Origin: Streptomyces tubercidicus
GTDB taxonomy: Bacteria > Actinomycetota > Actinomycetes > Streptomycetales > Streptomycetaceae
DNA: 64,000 bases
Assembly (NCBI RefSeq): GCF_027497495.1
Contig: NZ_CP114205.1
Location: 7,378,001 to 7,442,000 of the forward strand
Reading direction: 5' to 3'
Shown here: piece after piece, positions 25,300 to 34,527 of the stretch
Layout: each line of letters opens with the position of its first letter
How positions within the stretch are numbered: the stretch's first letter is position 1
Made by a program: the position numbers and the translations under genes
The notes under the pieces: model-generated
Seen by the model: only the letters and a program-made list of their open reading frames with translations
The model's database searches: none
What the model was told of the DNA's origin: nothing

Positions 25300-27609
25300 A
25301 TGGGGGACCAGCAGACCAACCGGGCGCCGGGCGACGGGGAGACAGCCGCCGCGGACAGCCATGACGTGATCCAGGTCCGTGGCGCCCGGGAGAACAATCT
25401 CGCCGATATCTCGCTCGACATACCCAAGCGCCGGCTCACGGTCTTCACCGGTGTCTCCGGCTCGGGGAAGTCCTCGCTGGTGTTCGGCACCATCGCCGCC
25501 GAATCGCAGCGGCTCATCAATGAGACCTATACGGCCTTCATCCAGTCCTTCATGCCGAGCCAGGGCCGTCCCGACGTCGACGCGCTGCGCAATCTCAGCG
25601 CGGCGATCATCGTGGACCAGGAGCGGATGGGCGCCAACTCCCGCTCCACGGTCGGCACCGCGACCGATGCGCACACCATGCTGCGGATCATCTTCAGCCG
25701 CCTCGGCACCCCGCACGTCGGTACCTCCACCGCCTTCAGCTTCAACAGCGCCGAGGGCATGTGCCCGGAGTGCGAGGGGCTCGGCCGGGTCTCGGCGATC
25801 GATACCGACGAACTGGTGGACACCGAACTCTCCCTCAACGAGGGCGCGATCACCGCTCCCGGCTTCACCGTCGGCTCGTGGTACTGGCAGACCCTCGCCC
25901 ACTCCGGATTCTTCGACCCGGACGTCAAGCTCAAGGACTACACCCCGGCCCAGTGGGACGACTTCCTGCACAAGCCCCCGACCAAGATCAAGGTGGGCAC
26001 CGCCACCCTCACCTGCGAGGGCCTTCTGGTGCGGGTGCAGCGCACCTACCTCGCCAAGGACCGCGCCGCGATGCAGCCGCACATCCGGGCCTTCGTCGAC
26101 CGGGCGGTGACCTTCACCGCCTGCGGTGCCTGCGGCGGCGCCCGCCTCAACCCCGCCGCGCTCGGCTCCCGGATCGCCGGCCGCAATATCGCCGAATGCG
26201 CCGCCCTGCAGATCAGCGACCTGGTCACCTTCGTCCGGAGCTTCAACGACCCCGCGGTCGCCCCGCTGGTCGCCACCCTCTGCCACACCCTCGACTCGCT
26301 CGTCGAGATCGGCCTGGGCTATCTGAGCCTGGACCGGGAGTCCGGCACGCTGTCCGGCGGTGAGGCCCAGCGGGTGAAGATGGTCCGTCACCTCGGCTCC
26401 AGCCTGACCGATGTCACCTATGTCTTCGACGAGCCGACCACCGGACTGCACCCGCATGACATCCAGCGGATGAACGACCTGCTGCTGCGGCTGCGCGACA
26501 AGGGCAACACGGTCCTGGTCGTCGAGCACAAACCCGAGACGATCGCGATCGCCGACCATGTCGTCGACCTCGGTCCGGGAGCCGGATCCGCCGGGGGAGA
26601 GGTCTGCTTCACCGGCGATGTCGCCGGGCTCCGTGCCTCCGACACCCTGACCGGGCGTCATCTCGACCACCGCGTCACGCTGCGCGATCCGGTCCGGCGG
26701 CCCACCGGCGAGCTGTCGATCAGCGGCGCGAACACCCATAACCTCAAGGACGTCAGCGTCGGCATCCCGCGCGGGGTGCTCACCGTCGTCACCGGCGTCG
26801 CGGGGTCCGGCAAGAGTTCCCTGATCCATGGCGCACTGCCCGGACGGGACGGCGTGATCGTCGCCGACCAGTCCCCGATCCGGGGCTCCCGGCGGTCCAA
26901 CCCGGCCACCTACACCGGGCTGCTCGGCCCGGTCCGTACGGCCTTCGCCAAGGCCAACGGGGTCAAGGCCGCCCTGTTCAGCGCGAACTCCGAAGGGGCC
27001 TGTCCCGCCTGCAAGGGCATCGGCCTGGTCTACACCGACCTCGCGATGATGGCGGGGGTGGCCTCGGTGTGCGAGGAGTGCGAGGGAAAGCGGTTCACCC
27101 CCAAGGTCCTCACCTACACCCTGCGCGGCAAGAACATCAGCGAGGTCCTCGCCATGCCGGTCGCCGAGGCCCGGGAGTTCTTCCCCACCGGACAAGCCCG
27201 CACCATCCTCGACCGCCTCGCGGAGGTGGGCCTGGGCTATCTCGGCCTGGGCCAGCCGCTCACCACCCTCTCCGGCGGCGAACGCCAGCGTCTCAAACTC
27301 GCCCTCCACATGGCGGAGCGCGGTGCCGTCTACGTCCTCGACGAGCCGACCACCGGACTCCATCTCGCCGATGTGGACCAGCTGCTGGGCCTGCTCGACC
27401 GGCTGGTCGACGACGGCAACACCGTCATCGTCATCGAGCACCACCAAGCCGTGATGGCCCACGCCGACTGGATCGTCGACCTCGGACCCGGCGCCGGCCA
27501 GGACGGCGGGCAGATCGTCTTCACCGGCACCCCCGCCGATCTCGTCGCCACCGGGGACTCGCTGACGGCACGCCATCTGCGCAGCTACCTCACGACACCC
27601 ACCGCGTAA
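25300..27609 (+). CDS. UvrA-like ABC ATPase (drug self-protection type)
   Basis: A 769-residue soluble protein with two ATPase cassettes: Walker A GVSGSGKSSL and GVAGSGKSSL, signatures LSGGEAQRVKM and LSGGERQRLKL, and two FDEP/LDEP Walker B motifs. Zinc-type Cys pairs (CPECEG, CGACGG, CPACKG, CEECEG) are kept. It is about 180 residues shorter than housekeeping UvrA, probably lacking the UvrB-binding and insertion regions. This is the DrrC/UvrA2 pattern linked to resistance to DNA-binding drugs. TetR control fits that role. Confidence 0.85.
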   Translation: MGDQQTNRAPGDGETAAADSHDVIQVRGARENNLADISLDIPKRRLTVFTGVSGSGKSSLVFGTIAAESQRLINETYTAFIQSFMPSQGRPDVDALRNLSAAIIVDQERMGANSRSTVGTATDAHTMLRIIFSRLGTPHVGTSTAFSFNSAEGMCPECEGLGRVSAIDTDELVDTELSLNEGAITAPGFTVGSWYWQTLAHSGFFDPDVKLKDYTPAQWDDFLHKPPTKIKVGTATLTCEGLLVRVQRTYLAKDRAAMQPHIRAFVDRAVTFTACGACGGARLNPAALGSRIAGRNIAECAALQISDLVTFVRSFNDPAVAPLVATLCHTLDSLVEIGLGYLSLDRESGTLSGGEAQRVKMVRHLGSSLTDVTYVFDEPTTGLHPHDIQRMNDLLLRLRDKGNTVLVVEHKPETIAIADHVVDLGPGAGSAGGEVCFTGDVAGLRASDTLTGRHLDHRVTLRDPVRRPTGELSISGANTHNLKDVSVGIPRGVLTVVTGVAGSGKSSLIHGALPGRDGVIVADQSPIRGSRRSNPATYTGLLGPVRTAFAKANGVKAALFSANSEGACPACKGIGLVYTDLAMMAGVASVCEECEGKRFTPKVLTYTLRGKNISEVLAMPVAEAREFFPTGQARTILDRLAEVGLGYLGLGQPLTTLSGGERQRLKLALHMAERGAVYVLDEPTTGLHLADVDQLLGLLDRLVDDGNTVIVIEHHQAVMAHADWIVDLGPGAGQDGGQIVFTGTPADLVATGDSLTARHLRSYLTTPTA

Positions 27610-27640
27610 CCTCAGCCCCGCCGCCCCCATGGAGGACCCG

Positions 27641-28504
27641 ATGACGGCCGTGCCCGTCGCGCTCATCCAGGTCACCGACGTCCGCCGGATCACCCCGCAC
27701 ATGGTCCGCGTCACCTTCGCCGGAGACGGCCTCGACGACTTCCCGACCTGGCCCGACCAGCAGCTCAAGCTGCTCTTCCCCAGGGCGGGCCAACGGGCTC
27801 CCCGGCTGCCCGGGGAAGCGGCCGACGGCGATGCGATGCGCTGGTACCAGGCGTTTCTCGCTCTCCCCGAGGACGAAAGGCCGTGGATGCGCAGCTATAC
27901 GGTGCGCGCCTACGACCCCGTCCGGCACCGGATCACCGTGGACTTCGTGCTGCACGGCACGACGGCGACGGCCGGTCCGGCGACCCGGTGGGCGGCCTCG
28001 GCCGCGGTGGGCGACCTCCTCGCCCGGTACGGACCGTCGGCGGTGTACGCCAAGCCGCTGCCGCTCGACCGGGCCGACTGGCTGCTGCTGGCCGGCGATG
28101 CGACCGCCCTGCCGGCCATCGGCTCCCTCGTCGAGGCGCTGCCGCCCGGCGCCCGCGCACTGGCCTGCATCGAGGTCGCCGACGCGGCCGACGAGCAGCA
28201 CTTCACGACCCGCGCTGACCTCACCGTGCGGTGGGTGCACGCGGACGGACGCCATGACGCCCTCCCGGCGGCCGTACGGGCCCTCACCTTCCCGCCCGGG
28301 TCGGTCTCCGCCTGGCTGGCCGGTGAGGCGGGCGCGGTCCGTGCGCTGCGGCGCCATCTGATCGAGGAGCGCGGTATCGACAAACGGCAGATCGACTTCA
28401 GCGGGTACTGGCGCCGTACGCTCACCCAGGACGACGCCCCGACGGAGGAGGGTCTGGCCGAGGCACAGGAACGCCTGGCGGCCGCCCGGCCCCCGCAGGG
28501 CTGA
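27641..28504 (+). CDS. Siderophore-interacting protein (ferric reductase type)
   Basis: A 287-residue ViuB-family flavoprotein that reduces ferric siderophores in the cytoplasm with NAD(P)H. The FAD-binding segment RSYTVRAYDP and the nucleotide-binding GDATALPAIGSLVEALP are clear. ATG 27641 has GGAGG five bases before it; the ATG at 27629 does not. It starts 31 bases after the UvrA-like gene, so it is probably under the same TetR control, an odd pairing of iron release and DNA protection. Confidence 0.88.
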   Translation: MTAVPVALIQVTDVRRITPHMVRVTFAGDGLDDFPTWPDQQLKLLFPRAGQRAPRLPGEAADGDAMRWYQAFLALPEDERPWMRSYTVRAYDPVRHRITVDFVLHGTTATAGPATRWAASAAVGDLLARYGPSAVYAKPLPLDRADWLLLAGDATALPAIGSLVEALPPGARALACIEVADAADEQHFTTRADLTVRWVHADGRHDALPAAVRALTFPPGSVSAWLAGEAGAVRALRRHLIEERGIDKRQIDFSGYWRRTLTQDDAPTEEGLAEAQERLAAARPPQG

Positions 28505-28526
28505 GGCGGGCTCAGCCCGCGCCCGC

Positions 28527-28916
28527 TCAGCCCGCCCCTTCCGTCGCACTGCGCTCCGCCGCGCTGCGTTCCACGCAGAACTCATTGCCCTCGATATCGG
28601 CCAGCGTCGCCCACCCGGTCCCATCCGCCCTCCGGTGGTCGGCCACCAGGGTCGCGCCGAGCGCCAGCAGCCGTTCGACCTCCGCTTCCCGGCCGCGGTC
28701 CGTCGGCTGGAGATCCAGATGCACCCGGTTCTTCCCGGTCTTGGCCTCGGGCACCGCGATGAACAGCAGCGCACCGCCCGCGGCGGTGACCGTGGCCTCG
28801 GGATCGCCCGGCAGATCGTCCTCGGCCAGCTTGCCGTCCAGTACCTCGGCCCAGAAGCTCGCCAGACGATAGGCGTCGGTGCAGTCGATGGTGAGGTGAC
28901 GTACCAGTGAAGTCAT
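28527..28916 (-). CDS. VOC (glyoxalase-like) protein
   Basis: A 129-residue vicinal-oxygen-chelate protein: HLTIDCTDAYRLASFWAEVL at the start and ADIEGNEFCV at the end, the two halves of one betaalphabetabetabeta pair. Members include dioxygenases and drug-binding resistance proteins. The ATG at 28916 begins the conserved domain. It converges on the siderophore-interacting gene. The function is open. Confidence 0.85.
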   Translation of the reverse strand: MTSLVRHLTIDCTDAYRLASFWAEVLDGKLAEDDLPGDPEATVTAAGGALLFIAVPEAKTGKNRVHLDLQPTDRGREAEVERLLALGATLVADHRRADGTGWATLADIEGNEFCVERSAAERSATEGAG

Positions 28917-29193
28917 GGGCGTCACTCTGTGGTTGTCGGGTCGGGCTGTCCACCGGAATTGCTGCGGGTGGGTACCGGACGCTCCGGTTCCGGGGAGCGG
29001 TGCGGGCCCGGCCCCGGACGCTCCGTCTTCGACGGCCCGGTGCAGCCGTGCGGCAACTGGGCGCGAATGCGAGGAAGTTCGTCCGGGAGGGGCGTTCCGG
29101 GTGGTGCGCGGGCGGACGGCGGCGCTCCGGGCCGTATCCGTAGGCGGTTTGTCGACCACGCCCATTCAAGTCGCCCGCCCCCGTCGTCTACAG

Positions 29194-29209
29194 TTGCAGA
29201 ATTCCGCAA
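29194..29209. promoter_or_regulatory. Probable ArsR-type operator
   Basis: TTGCAGAATTCCGCAA is a 16-bp palindrome with one mismatched pair, inside an AT-richer patch. It is the only clear symmetry in the 421-base gap (28917-29337) and lies about 130 bases before the ArsR gene; no gene is supported in that gap. Confidence 0.5.
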
Positions 29210-29337
29210 TTCAACAGATGACGCGACGGCCGTGCGGCCTGAACGCGGAGGACATGCGTGGGCGGTTTCGCCGAATCGGCAGGGGAACGGGTGTGTGCGG
29301 TGTGGTCCGCGGCCGGTCCCGGGAGCGGGGCGCGGAT

Positions 29338-29736
29338 ATGAACGGTGCGTGGCTTCCGGTCTGTCAGGCCAAGGCCGATTTCTTCCGGATGCTGGGCCAT
29401 CCGGTCCGTATCCGGGTGCTGGAACTGCTCCAGAGCGGGCCGATGCCGGTGAGCGGTCTGCTCTCCGCGATCGGGGTGGAGCCTTCCGCGCTCTCCCAGC
29501 AGCTGGCGGTGCTGCGTCGCTCGGGCATGGTGACGGCCACCCGCAGCGGTTCCACCGTCGTCTACGAGCTGGCCGGCGGCGAGGTCACCGAGCTGCTGCG
29601 GTCCGCCCGCCGGGCCCTCACCGAGGTGCTCAGCGGACAGCACGCCCTGCTCACCGAACTCCGGCAGGCCGAGGCCGGCGCACGCCCGGCGGCCGACGGG
29701 GTGCCGGCAACCGGCGGAGTGGCGGCGGTCTCGTGA
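29338..29736 (+). CDS. ArsR/SmtB-type winged-helix regulator
   Basis: A 132-residue repressor with the core KADFFRMLGHPVRIRVLELL followed by the recognition helix region PSALSQQLAVLRRSGMV. The classic metal site ELCVCDL is absent and there is only one Cys, so the signal is probably not arsenite or cadmium. GGGAG lies before the ATG. The palindrome at 29194-29209 could be its own operator. Confidence 0.85.
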   Translation: MNGAWLPVCQAKADFFRMLGHPVRIRVLELLQSGPMPVSGLLSAIGVEPSALSQQLAVLRRSGMVTATRSGSTVVYELAGGEVTELLRSARRALTEVLSGQHALLTELRQAEAGARPAADGVPATGGVAAVS

Positions 29737-29813
29737 TCCGCACGCTGCGCGCCACGGACACCGGCCGGACGGGAACGCTCCGTATACGCCCCACCGGGAC
29801 CGGGTGATCGAGG

Positions 29814-30209
29814 ATGTCCGGCGCACCACGGCGTAAGGGGCCGCCGCCCTGGCGGGCGGTCCGCTCCCGCACCTGTATACCCACCCCCTCCGGTCCGGGC
29901 ACCGTACGGCCCTGCCGGGGGCGCCCGCCCGGCGGCGGGACGATCCGTATGGCACGGGGACACGGCCGGGCCTGCCCGGAGAGCGCCGCCCGCCCGCACA
30001 CCTCGGCGCGCTGCGGTGTCCTGCGGCCCCGGGTGACCGCGATCCGCCCCGGCACCCAACTGGCGCGGCTGCCCGGCGCGGTGCTGTTCCCGCACCGCGC
30101 CCCACGGCGCAGCCTGTGGCGACGGGTGCTCCTTTACTTCGTCGTCAGCCATCTGCTGCTGGTTTTCCTGGCGCTCGTCATCTATCTGGGCCGGCACGCC
30201 GGGACATAG
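29814..30209 (+). CDS. Small single-span membrane protein
   Basis: The C-terminal 60 residues have a clear membrane helix (VLLYFVVSHLLLVFLALVIY) after a basic stretch, resembling the small DUF6126 proteins of Streptomyces as I remember them. The start is unclear. ATG 29814 gives 131 residues but has no spaced ribosome site; ATG 29949 or a later GTG may be the true start. It overlaps the convergent phosphatidyltransferase gene by 32 bases. Confidence 0.5.
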   Translation: MSGAPRRKGPPPWRAVRSRTCIPTPSGPGTVRPCRGRPPGGGTIRMARGHGRACPESAARPHTSARCGVLRPRVTAIRPGTQLARLPGAVLFPHRAPRRSLWRRVLLYFVVSHLLLVFLALVIYLGRHAGT

Positions 30210-30981
30210 CGCCCCGACCGGCCCCGGCCCGGACCCCGCCAGGTGCCGCGGCGGTGCCGACCGTGAGCCCCCTGACCCGCCACAGCCAGCCGACATCACG
30301 CCCGAAGGACCAGACGAGCAGCGCCAGCGCCGCGCTCACCGCGATCGCCGCCGCCGTCCGCGGCAGAATCCCGGCACCGGCCACGACCAGGACGACGCCC
30401 TGCAGCGCCGCCACGGTCTTGCGGGCCATGCTGTGCGGCAGCGCACCGCGCAGCCACGGCCACCCCCAGGACGCCGCGACGAAGAGGTACCGCATGAGCC
30501 CGATGCACAGCACCCACGCGCCCAGCGGGACCACGAGATAGACACAGAGCACCAGGATGAGGAAGGCGTCGACCTCCATGTCGAAGCGCGCCCCCAGCGG
30601 CGTCGCGGTGCCGGTGCGCCGGGCCACCTGACCGTCCACCGCGTCCAGGACCAGTGCCACGGCGGCGAGGGCGACCAGCACCGCGACCGGCGCCCGCCGC
30701 TCGAAGGAGTCGGCGACCAGCGCCGTCACCCCGCCGACGAGGATCGTGCGGGCCAGGGTGACGCGGTTGGCCATGCCGAACGACGGGGTCCACGAGCGGC
30801 GCAGCGCGACGGTGAGCACGACCCAGGTGGCCACGGCGAACACGGTGCCCGTGAGCCACCCCACGGGGCTCAGACCGGCCATCCGGCAGAGCGCTTCGAG
30901 CAGGAGCAGCTGCACTCCCATGCCGGCCGTAATGTCCGGTCCGAACGGCCTTGTGTCGTCACGTTCTTGTACGGCCACCAT
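30178..30981 (-). CDS. CDP-alcohol phosphatidyltransferase family enzyme
   Basis: A 267-residue membrane enzyme with six or so helices. The signature D-x2-DG-x2-AR-x8-G-x3-D-x3-D is complete, starting DAVDGQVARR and ending FDMEVD. It transfers a phosphoalcohol from a CDP-linked donor, as in phospholipid or phosphosugar-alcohol synthesis. It is divergent from the GTP-derived metabolite operon by about 100 bases, so it may belong to it, perhaps attaching a polar alcohol to lipid. That link is inference. Confidence 0.85.
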   Translation of the reverse strand: MVAVQERDDTRPFGPDITAGMGVQLLLLEALCRMAGLSPVGWLTGTVFAVATWVVLTVALRRSWTPSFGMANRVTLARTILVGGVTALVADSFERRAPVAVLVALAAVALVLDAVDGQVARRTGTATPLGARFDMEVDAFLILVLCVYLVVPLGAWVLCIGLMRYLFVAASWGWPWLRGALPHSMARKTVAALQGVVLVVAGAGILPRTAAAIAVSAALALLVWSFGRDVGWLWRVRGLTVGTAAAPGGVRAGAGRGAMSRRAGPDR

Positions 30982-31087
30982 GCCTCCCGGGATGTGTGGC
31001 GGACTGAAGAGGTGCCGCGTATGGTGACGGCGTTCTCATGATCCCCAGCATCGACGAATCATCGCCGGAGCGTCCAGGAGGATTGCG

Positions 31088-32074
31088 ATGCCGCGCGTCG
31101 CTTGTGCGTTTTGGCTAAACGCTCCAGGTCAGGGTGAAATCCGGACGGTACCGCTGCCGGACCCCGGTGCCGATGAGGTGCTGGTGCGCACGCTCTGTTC
31201 CGGAGTGAGCCGCGGAACGGAGACCCTGGTCTTCCGCGGCGGCGTCCCCACGAGCCAGCACTCCCTGATGCGAGCACCCTTCCAGGAAGGCGATTTCCCC
31301 GCACCCCTCAAATACGGCTACCTCAATGTCGGTGTCGTCGAGGAAGGGCCGTCCGCCCTGCTGGGCCGCACCGTCTTCTGCCTCTACCCGCACCAGACGC
31401 ACTATGTCGTCCCGGCGAGCGCGGTCACTCCGGTACCCGACTCCGTCCCCGCCTCGCGGGCCGTACTGGCGGGCACGGTGGAGACCGCGGTGAACGCCCT
31501 GTGGGACGCCGCGCCGCTGGTCGGCGACCGGATCGCGGTGATCGGCGCGGGCATGGTGGGCTGCGGCGTCGCCGCGATCCTCGCCCGCTACCCGGCGGTC
31601 CGGGTGCAGCTGGTGGACGCCGACCCCGCGCGGGAGGCGACCGCCAGGGCACTGGGCGTGGACTTCGCGCTGCCGCAGGACGCCCTGGGCGACTGCGACC
31701 TCGTCGTGCACGCCAGCGCCACCGAGCAGGGGCTGACGCGCGCGCTCGAACTGCTCGCTCCGGAAGGCACCGTGATCGAGCTGAGCTGGTACGGAGACCG
31801 GCAGGTCAGCCTGCCGCTGGGGGAGGCCTTCCACTCCCGCCGGCTGGTCGTCCGCAGCAGTCAGGTGGGCGCGGTCTCCCCGGCCCGCCGCGCCCGCCGC
31901 ACCTTCGCCGACCGGCTCGCCCTCGCCCTGGACCTGCTCGCCGACCCCGCCTTCGACGCGCTGATCACCGGCGAGTCCGCCTTCGAGGAGCTGCCGGAGG
32001 TACTGCCCCGGCTCGTCTCCGGCGATCTCCCGGCGCTGTGCCACCGCATCCGTTACGGGCCGGCGGAGGGCTGA
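31088..32074 (+). CDS. Alcohol dehydrogenase-like (MDR) protein
   Basis: A 328-residue medium-chain dehydrogenase. The nucleotide-binding stretch is IAVIGAGMVGCGVAAILA, and the N-terminal catalytic domain keeps Cys in TLCSGVSRGTE. The four-Cys structural zinc lobe is missing, which shortens it. AGGAGG precedes the ATG. As first gene of the 31-35.6 kb operon it probably oxidises an alcohol or sugar carbon of the pathway intermediate with NAD(P). Confidence 0.82.
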   Translation: MPRVACAFWLNAPGQGEIRTVPLPDPGADEVLVRTLCSGVSRGTETLVFRGGVPTSQHSLMRAPFQEGDFPAPLKYGYLNVGVVEEGPSALLGRTVFCLYPHQTHYVVPASAVTPVPDSVPASRAVLAGTVETAVNALWDAAPLVGDRIAVIGAGMVGCGVAAILARYPAVRVQLVDADPAREATARALGVDFALPQDALGDCDLVVHASATEQGLTRALELLAPEGTVIELSWYGDRQVSLPLGEAFHSRRLVVRSSQVGAVSPARRARRTFADRLALALDLLADPAFDALITGESAFEELPEVLPRLVSGDLPALCHRIRYGPAEG

Positions 32075-32150
32075 AACCCCCTTCGACAACGCCCTGAATT
32101 CGCCCCGGCGACACCGCCACTGAGACCGACATCACACCGGAGGAACGGCC

Positions 32151-32549
32151 TTGTTCAGCATCACCGTCCGCGATCACCTGATGGTCGCCCACAGCTTCCG
32201 TGGCGCGGTCTTCGGCCCCGCGCAGCGTCTGCACGGCGCGACCTTCATCGTGGACGCGACCTTCCGCCGCGAGCAGCTCGACGCCGACAACATCGTCGTC
32301 GACATCGGCCTGGCCACCCAGGAACTCGGCGCCGTGGTCGGGGAGCTGAACTACCGCAACCTCGATGACGAGCCCGCCTTCGCTGGTATCAACACCTCCA
32401 CGGAGGCCCTGGCCAAGGTCATCGCCGACCGCCTCGCCGACCGCATCGAGGCGGGCAACTTCGGCGAGGGCGCCCGCGAACTGGCCGGGATATCGGTCAC
32501 CCTGCATGAGTCGCATATCGCCTGGGCGACGTACGAGCGCACTCTGTGA
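32151..32549 (+). CDS. 6-pyruvoyl-tetrahydropterin synthase homologue
   Basis: A 132-residue T-fold protein of the PTPS/QueD family. His14 (AHSF) and His28 (LHGATF) are candidate zinc ligands, and Glu86 (STEALA) and the end LHESHIAWATYE match the pterin anchor regions. The usual HGH is HGA, and there is no cysteine anywhere, so the catalytic Cys is lost. The reaction must differ from canonical PTPS. It appears to be the counterpart of S. coelicolor SCO6650. TTG start with GGAGGAA before it; the stop overlaps the next gene (GTGA). Confidence 0.82.
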   Translation: MFSITVRDHLMVAHSFRGAVFGPAQRLHGATFIVDATFRREQLDADNIVVDIGLATQELGAVVGELNYRNLDDEPAFAGINTSTEALAKVIADRLADRIEAGNFGEGARELAGISVTLHESHIAWATYERTL

Positions 32550-33664
32550 CCCGTACCGGCGCCCCCGCGGCGGAGCGGGTGGTGCACTTCATCCTGCCCG
32601 GCGACCTGGACGACCCGGCGGCACCCAGCGGCGGCAACACCTACGACCGCCGGGTGTGCCGCGATCTCCCTGCCGAGGGCTGGCAGGTCCGCCCGTACCC
32701 GCTGCCCGGCAGCTGGCCGCGGCCGGACGCCGCCGCCCGCACGGAGCTGGCGCGGCGGCTGGCGGCGCTGCCGGACGGCGCGGTGGTCCTCCTCGACGGC
32801 CTGGTGGCCTGCGGCGTCCCCGAGCTCCTCGCCCCCGAGGCGGCACGGCTGCGGATCGTCGTCCTGGTCCATCTCCCGCTCGGCGACGAAACCGGCCTCG
32901 ACCCCGCGCCGGCCGCGGAGCTGGACGCCCGCGAACACCGCACGCTGCACACGGCGGCGGCCGTCGTGGCCACCAGTGACTGGGCCGCCGGCCGGCTCAT
33001 CACACACCACGGACTGCCGGCCGCACGAGTCCACGCCGTCCGGCCCGGCGCCGACCCGGCGCCCCTCGCGCCCGGCACCGACGGCGCCACCGGACTGCTG
33101 TGCGTCGCCGCGGTCACCCCGCGCAAGGGACAGCACCGCCTGATCGAGGCGCTGGCGACCGTCACCGATCTGCCGTGGCGCTGCGCCTGCGTCGGCGCGC
33201 TCGGCCGCGACCCCGGGTACGTCGCCCAACTCCGCAGTACGGTGGCCACGTTCGGCCTCGATGACCGGATCACCTTCACCGGGCCACGGGCGGGCGCCGA
33301 CCTGGAGGCTTGCTATGCCGCCGCCGACCTGCTGCTGCTCACCTCGTACGCCGAGACGTACGGCATGGTCGTCACCGAGGCGCTGGCGCGCGGGATTCCC
33401 GTGCTGGCGACGGCGGTGGACGGTGTACCGGAAGCCGTCGGGCAGGCCCCCGACGGCAGTGTGCCCGGCCTGCTCGTACCGTCCGGCCGGTCCGCGGCGC
33501 TCGCCGACGCGCTGCGCGGCTGGCTCGGCGATCCACAACTGCGGGACCGGGTCAGAAGTTCGGCGCGCGGACGGCGTGCCATGCTGGAGGGGTGGGAGAT
33601 GACGTCGCACAGTCTGGCCGGAGTGCTGGAACGGGTTCGGCACCAGCCCCGGAGCGCGCCATGA
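32546..33664 (+). CDS. Family 4 glycosyltransferase
   Basis: A 372-residue GT-B enzyme that should move a sugar from a nucleotide or lipid donor. The donor-binding half carries VAAVTPRKGQHRLIEAL and the E-x7-E motif region SYAETYGMVVTEALARG. It overlaps the PTPS gene (GTGA) and the following methyltransferase (ATGA), so all three are translated as a block. The acceptor is presumably the pterin-like or pyrimidine intermediate. Confidence 0.88.
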   Translation: MTRTGAPAAERVVHFILPGDLDDPAAPSGGNTYDRRVCRDLPAEGWQVRPYPLPGSWPRPDAAARTELARRLAALPDGAVVLLDGLVACGVPELLAPEAARLRIVVLVHLPLGDETGLDPAPAAELDAREHRTLHTAAAVVATSDWAAGRLITHHGLPAARVHAVRPGADPAPLAPGTDGATGLLCVAAVTPRKGQHRLIEALATVTDLPWRCACVGALGRDPGYVAQLRSTVATFGLDDRITFTGPRAGADLEACYAAADLLLLTSYAETYGMVVTEALARGIPVLATAVDGVPEAVGQAPDGSVPGLLVPSGRSAALADALRGWLGDPQLRDRVRSSARGRRAMLEGWEMTSHSLAGVLERVRHQPRSAP

Positions 33665-34527
33665 GCGCGCCCGAGAGGCCCCGATTCGCCCCGCGGTGGC
33701 TGGAGTTGCGGGAGCGCGCCGATGCCGCTGCTCGCGCCCCTGAGCTGCTGCGTCCGCTACAGGCGTGGCTGGCGAAGCGGCACGCCCCGGAGGGCCCGCC
33801 CGGCAGCCTGGTGATCCGCGATCTCGGCTGTGGCATCGGCTCGATGGGACGCTGGCTCGCCGTCCGGCTGCCCGGTCCGCAGCAGTGGGTCCTGCACGAC
33901 CTGGACCCCGCGCTGCTCGCCCTCGCCGGTGCGCGGATGCCGGTAACGGCCGCCGACGGTACGCCCGTTGACGCCACGACCGCACGCGGCGATCTGGCCG
34001 ACCTCACCGCCGACGACCTCGCGGGCAGCTCTCTGGTCACCGCCTCCGCGCTGCTGGATCTGCTCACCCGCGAGGAGGTGGAAGACCTCGCCGCGGCCTG
34101 TGTGGGCGCGGGCAGCCCGGCGCTGTTCGCCCTCTCCGTCGCCGGACGGGTCGAGCTGACCCCGGCTGACCCGTTCGACGCCGAGATCGCCGATGCCTTC
34201 AACGACCATCAGCGCCGCACGGACCAGGGCCGCGCCCTGCTCGGTCCGGACGCGATCGCGGCGGCGGTCGCGGCCTTCGAACGGCGAGGGGCGACGGTGC
34301 AGGTGCAGTCCAGCCCCTGGCGGCTCGGCTGCGCCGAATCCGCGCTGATCGCCGAATGGCTTCGCGGCTGGGTCGGTGCCGCGCACGCCCAGCGGCCGGA
34401 GCTGGCGCCCGAGGCCGTCGCCTATCTCCGCCGGAGGCTGGAGGAGTGCGCGGCGGGGGACCTGACCGTCGCGGTGTACCACACCGATCTGCTGGCGCTG
34501 CCCCCGCAGCCGTCCGGGAGCGAGTGA
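33661..34527 (+). CDS. Class I SAM methyltransferase
   Basis: A 288-residue enzyme with the SAM loop IRDLGCGIGSMGRWLA and the acidic residue in HDLDPALLA. ATG 33661 overlaps the glycosyltransferase stop; the frame is open earlier, but that part is antisense-like noise. The stop overlaps the next start (TGATG). Target atom unknown: the sugar or the heterocycle is possible. Confidence 0.85.
   Translation: MSAPERPRFAPRWLELRERADAAARAPELLRPLQAWLAKRHAPEGPPGSLVIRDLGCGIGSMGRWLAVRLPGPQQWVLHDLDPALLALAGARMPVTAADGTPVDATTARGDLADLTADDLAGSSLVTASALLDLLTREEVEDLAAACVGAGSPALFALSVAGRVELTPADPFDAEIADAFNDHQRRTDQGRALLGPDAIAAAVAAFERRGATVQVQSSPWRLGCAESALIAEWLRGWVGAAHAQRPELAPEAVAYLRRRLEECAAGDLTVAVYHTDLLALPPQPSGSE

Noticed and set aside
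25264..27768. Minus-strand frame of over 800 codons opposite the UvrA-like gene
   Set aside because: Shadow of a gene with both Walker sets. Its translation is Gly/Val/Arg-rich and shows no domain.
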